Source of the DNA: Xiphias gladius
Lineage: Eukaryota; Chordata; Actinopteri; Istiophoriformes; Xiphiidae
Direction of reading: 5' to 3'
DNA length: 64,000 nt
NCBI RefSeq assembly: GCF_016859285.1
Contig: NC_053419.1
Location: 13,211,501 to 13,275,500, forward strand
Of the stretch, positions 60,201 to 64,000 are shown piece by piece; the first letter of the stretch is position 1; each line of letters opens with the position of its first letter. The translations under genes were made by a program, and so were the position numbers. Below the pieces are notes generated by a model that was not told where the DNA came from, ran no database searches, and saw nothing but the letters and a program-made list of their open reading frames with translations.

Positions 60201-63200
60201 CTGTGCTGATGGTGGAGTCCCGCTGCACTGGTCCTTTTTCCACACTGGCTCCAGATGAACATCTGGCGAGGGCCTCAGCATGTTTCTCTCTCTCCCTCTG
60301 ACGGACAATGGCCTCACAACCCTGCCACTCTTTCATAGTCTGCTCATACATGATCCGCATCTGCTCATCAATCTGAAACAGAAATTTTGTGTAAACATAT
60401 GACATAACAAAGGCTGTATACCTGTCTCTTACACACTAAGATACTTTGACGGTCTGAAAGGATACAGAAATACCTCCAGCCTGCTTTTCTCAGTCATGGT
60501 GAAATGGTAGTGTCCCAACAGGAAGGGCCAGACCTCTTTGCGTAGTGAAGGGGCCACACCACCAAAATACACAAGCCTGTGTATCTCCTTCTCTTCATAG
60601 GCCTGAACAAGAGAAGTTTGTTATTTATTAATGCACTCTGAAATCACACACTAAATAAGAACGATTTAATATGGCAATGAATTATAAAAAAATATATATT
60701 TTATGGCCTGTTGCTCAGGTGTGATTCATACAGAGCTGTCCTTGAGGAACCTGGCCCAGACCTCCACTGAGAGGCCTCCTCGGGCATCACAGGGCACATC
60801 AGGGTCAACTATAGTGGTGTTCACCAGAGCAGAAAGGTGGGTACGAACTGTTGACAGATGACGGCAGTATGCAAGCCCTGGAGAGGAGACATAAAAGTTT
60901 TCATATTGATAAGAACTATTCTTTCACCAAGAACAATCAGTTTGAATGTAATTATTTCCAAATGAATCAAAGTTAACCCTGAGCGGTTTGTACTCACATC
61001 CATAGAAAGCACGGGAGATTATCTGGTACTTCATGGTGTCACAAAGGAGCTTTAAAGGAGCCCTGGTGGAATGGGAAAATGGCAACCTTAGTCAAGTGGA
61101 ATAATCTGAATATAGATTTGAACCTGTTCCTGTGAAATTAATACCTTTCTTGATTACAGCCATTAGGCAGAGAGCCATCAGAAGAGCCATTTTGTGAGCA
61201 GGAGGAGCATGAGGACTTTCTGGGGGTTGGTTGCCACATGTTCACACCCTGGTCCATCAGCTCTAGAGCCACTGGACAGCATAACAGCCCTTATCATTAC
61301 TGTTGCTACCATCAGCATCATAATAACAGATGAATTTCCAGCTGGACATAAAAGTTCATGTCTGAAAATAATGAGAAAATTAAAAAAAAAAAAAAACATG
61401 GAAAAAGTAAACCAAGTCAGAGGATGGAGATGGAGATGTGGCACACAAATTACTTTATGTCCATGCAAAGTCCCCTGATTGTCGACAGGACTATAATGTG
61501 AAATGGACACACAGGCTGTAAATGGGCAGGAAAAAGATAAGAAATGTAGCAGTTTAACATCAGGGAGAAATTAATTAGAAAGGTCTACATTGAATATATG
61601 CCGAGGGAAAAAAGATTTATCTAAACTGAAGTTGTCTAATTTGTAAATCGGTATTGTATTCACAGATGTAATCTCTGATGATTCCTAATTAGATTAGCTC
61701 AGGGAGGCAGAATAGGAAGATTAAAGACACTTACTGAACTCCATCTGATTGCCAGGAAAGAGGATCCGAAACACATAATCGGTTGCTTCATCATCTTCCT
61801 TATCTGATACAGAATCACATGAGCCTTGTGGACTCCTCTTTCGCAATTTGGGGAAAACTTTTCCCTGGGAATGGAAAGCCACTGTATCTTAGGCAAGCAT
61901 AGCTAGCTCTGAATAGTATATGAAGTAGAAAAATTGTTAACAAAGATCATAGTGGTAGGTAAATGAAGCGTCCGTGCATTAGTTGTTGAAAATAAAAGGC
62001 TAAGGAAGTATTTCATTGTCCACTGTTCATGCTGACCTTTCCTCTCTGATTCCAGAGTGGTGGGTCCAGCTGTCCATGAGGTAGCAGGCCGGTCTCCAGG
62101 CAGGTGAGAAACTGGAGGAGGTGGCCTCCTTTGGGGAAATGTAGAGGAGGTCTCTGGATCCCATCCTGGCTCACCAAAACTACTGTCCCACCACTATTGA
62201 CTGAAGAGATTAGCGCAGTGGGGAACAAGATAAATAACCCTTCAAAATCCTACTTTAGGTACATAAATATAAGGACGCATTACTGTACCTTGCTGGTGAC
62301 AGTGGAGATACACAATCTCTTCCAAACGAATAGTCATAGCATAATCCCAATAAACACTGAAGGAAAAATGAGTGAATGGGAGTCATTGAGTCAACTTTAT
62401 AAAAACAAGATCTTACTCTTATTAGATTGGAGTTCTATAAGTCTAACTAACCTTTTCTCAGAATCAAGCTCCCCCACATTGCCATTCATCAGCTGATTGG
62501 GTGTCCATTTCAGTGTCATGAGATCTGCAGTTTGATGTAGAGAAAGGTAGCCTGGGATGGCCTCCATGTCATCTCTCTGCAGACACAAATAAGAGCTTTA
62601 AAATCACAACATGTCTGATTGCAATACTGTTTAGATAACTTGTGTTTAAATCAATTAACAGATGCACAAAGTTTCCCAGAATGGGAACAACGCTCTTTTA
62701 ATATTTCGTCAGCTACTACAATTGTATTATTATTCTATTAAATAGGAAAGAAATACATGTACCGGCTGCACAAGGACATTGTTTTTTCCAAACAGAAGTG
62801 TGGCTCTGGAGTTTTGGTGGAGAGATTCAACATATTCCCTCACCCACATGAGAGGGCGATCATCCATGCTACCACTGGACTGTCTCTTCTGGATCTGATA
62901 CAGGTTAAGAATTATTACACATCGGATATTACATACGGTAGTTTATAGCTGATCAGTGAAATCAATTAAGTCCTTGACTGTCTAACCAGGGCAGGTCGTC
63001 TGGAGGGCGAATCCTGCCGACAGTGGCCGCTGTGGATGCGATGTCGCTGTACAAGCTCATCAGCAGATGGGTCGGTCCAGAAATGATCTGCAGTCTTAAC
63101 TTTGGTGTACTCCAAAGCACAAGGGCCAACTGCAAAACAAGGTTAACCAGTTTCAATTAACACAGATATTTGTACATTCTGAATCACTGATTGTATAAAC

Positions 63201-63895
63201 CGAAAGTTAGTATAGTGAGGCAAAGTAAAGGGTTTAGCTGTTATAGCGTGGTCATACCATGTTCAGATTAGTGAGGTTTATAAATACCCAATAGAGATGC
63301 AAGAATTGGTCCATCCACAGGATCCATCAGCATAGCTTCTTTCTCGTAGAAGGCACTGCAGGAAACAATATTGAGAAAACTTTATATTTTAGAATTTTAA
63401 AATTAAACCTGACTTCCTGTTCCCATGTCATAGCTGCCGTAGAGATCTGTTTAATAATCACATTGTATATATAAATAATTGACATACTGTAAAGTGTTAG
63501 TAATAGAACACGTGGAAAAATAAAATGTTAGACATCTTCAGTTTTTTTCTGATATCTGTAAAATAATAATTTGTTACAGAGAACTGCTTAAGGCAAAATG
63601 ATGGTATTTAAAGGAGGAAATAATGTTCAAAAGCCAGACACATGTATATATACACACCATACAGCCACAACATTAAAACCAGTAACTGGTGTTAATAGTG
63701 ACTGATCGGTGTATACATGCATTAAATGATGTGTAACAATACCTGCTGTTCTCTACCAAGTACAGAACAATCTTGTCCAAGAGCTTCTCCATCAGTGCAG
63801 TTCGGATCCACAGGTGTTTGAGTGCCTGAGGAGGGAGATTTGCCAACTTAGATTGCCGACTGCGGTCATTACTCAGCGAGGAATTGTTCTGCTTG
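56233..63895 (-). CDS. sgsm1: Small G protein signaling modulator 1 (3' part)
   Basis: Twenty-one coding exons, transcript order: 63895-63743, 63355-63288, 63129-62987, 62894-62763, 62576-62452, 62356-62289, 62200-62037, 61864-61735, 61271-61145, 61062-60998, 60877-60732, 60602-60474, 60372-60199, 60035-59967, 58984-57734, 57650-57526, 57429-57347, 57228-57119, 57032-56936, 56818-56651 and 56321-56233; 1,204 residues to the stop, all in phase. The 5' end lies outside the window. The first exon ends the N-terminal RUN domain ([20 protein letters not shown]). Next come the family's middle segment and a TBC domain split by a long acidic linker. The two catalytic fingers lie after the linker: IDKDVRR (IxxDxxR) and YVQGM (YxQ). 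It ends [13 protein letters not shown]1 (RUTBC2) is a Rab GAP that binds Rab9 and acts on Rab36. The paralogue SGSM2 is the alternative; sequence and linkage to prodh favour SGSM1. One intron is GC-AG. Confidence 0.93.
57234..57261 (-). repeat. (GT)14 tract at an sgsm1 3' splice site
   Basis: Fourteen AC units on the plus strand, so GT in the transcript sense. Only CCC separates the tract from the AG that precedes the exon at 57228-57119, and it occupies the place of the pyrimidine tract. Confidence 0.95.
59039..59966 (-). other. sgsm1 intron holding a dispersed repeat
   Basis: Non-coding intron between the exons ending at 59967 and starting at 58984. The short frames here (for example 59439-59645) are read through the dispersed repeat and are not genes. 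Confidence 0.8.
59345..59800 (+). repeat. Percomorph dispersed repeat, copy B
   Basis: Same family as 22205-22830. Diagnostic pieces are GAAATATCTCATCATTAACTT, TTTGGTGATCCTCTGACTTT, CCTCTAGCGCCACC and, in a second module about 140 bases on, CAACAACTATTGGATGGATT with AGTGATCCTCTGACTTTC. The two modules show that the repeat is itself built from tandem subunits. Confidence 0.75.
63640..63715. repeat. Fragment of a common teleost repeat
   Basis: The ATATATACACACCATACAGC and CACAACATTAAAACCAGTAA sequences are the signature end of a repeat found in very many fish genomes. Only about 75 bases are present, within the second-most-upstream visible sgsm1 intron. Confidence 0.6.
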
Positions 63896-64000
63896 CTGAA
63901 AAAGAGAAGAGAAACCTGACATAATGGCATGTCCATATAGGTTGTTAGAATGGAACAGACACATAGGATAGCAAGGCATTAGGATGGAATATGGCACATA

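Noticed and set aside
5759-62000. CRISPR array, rRNA or tRNA genes
   Set aside because: No regularly spaced direct repeats with unique spacers were seen (the only regular array is the srsf9 minisatellite, which has no spacers), and no rRNA or tRNA signature was found.

Overview
The window reads as a vertebrate, almost certainly a spiny-rayed (percomorph) teleost. It has multi-exon genes with GT-AG introns, about 40% GC, many microsatellites, and several degenerate dispersed repeats of types I recognise from percomorph genomes. No prokaryotic-style operon, CRISPR array or intact transposase gene was seen.

Layout, left to right: (a) 1-6.1 kb, intergenic DNA with repeat fragments; (b) 6.77-21.48 kb (+), cabp7, five coding exons with a 13.3 kb first intron that holds microsatellites, Tc1-like transposon relics and two candidate non-coding regulatory blocks; (c) 21.5-26.9 kb, cabp7 3' UTR and repeats; (d) 27.05-28.3 kb (-), zmat5, divergent from (e) 29.48-29.87 kb (+), uqcr10, probably sharing a promoter region; (f) 32.18-33.56 kb (-), gal3st1; (g) 37.88-45.93 kb (-), prodh, 14 coding exons; (h) 49.37-51.56 kb (+), srsf9, with an intronic 75-bp minisatellite whose first unit overlaps a splice donor; (i) 56.23-63.90 kb (-), the 3' 21 coding exons of sgsm1, whose 5' part lies beyond the right edge.

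The coding exons of six genes (cabp7, zmat5, uqcr10, gal3st1, prodh, srsf9) and the visible part of sgsm1 were joined by hand. Every junction is phase-consistent, which is the main support for the exon coordinates. Protein lengths are cabp7 213, zmat5 175, uqcr10 63, gal3st1 413, prodh 623, srsf9 248, and sgsm1 at least 1,204 residues. From memory of the human map, cabp7, zmat5, uqcr10 and gal3st1 correspond to 22q12, prodh and sgsm1 to 22q11, and srsf9 to 12q24, so this is a recognisable but rearranged syntenic block. The genes do not form one pathway. Their products are a Golgi/vesicle calcium sensor, a minor-spliceosome zinc-finger protein, a complex III subunit, a sulfatide-synthesis enzyme, mitochondrial proline dehydrogenase, a splicing regulator and a Rab-GAP.

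I found no clearly new biological system. The strongest oddities concern splicing: the donor-overlapping minisatellite and the duplicated exon/intron junction in srsf9, a (GT)14 tract three bases from a 3' splice site in sgsm1, and a GC-AG intron in sgsm1.
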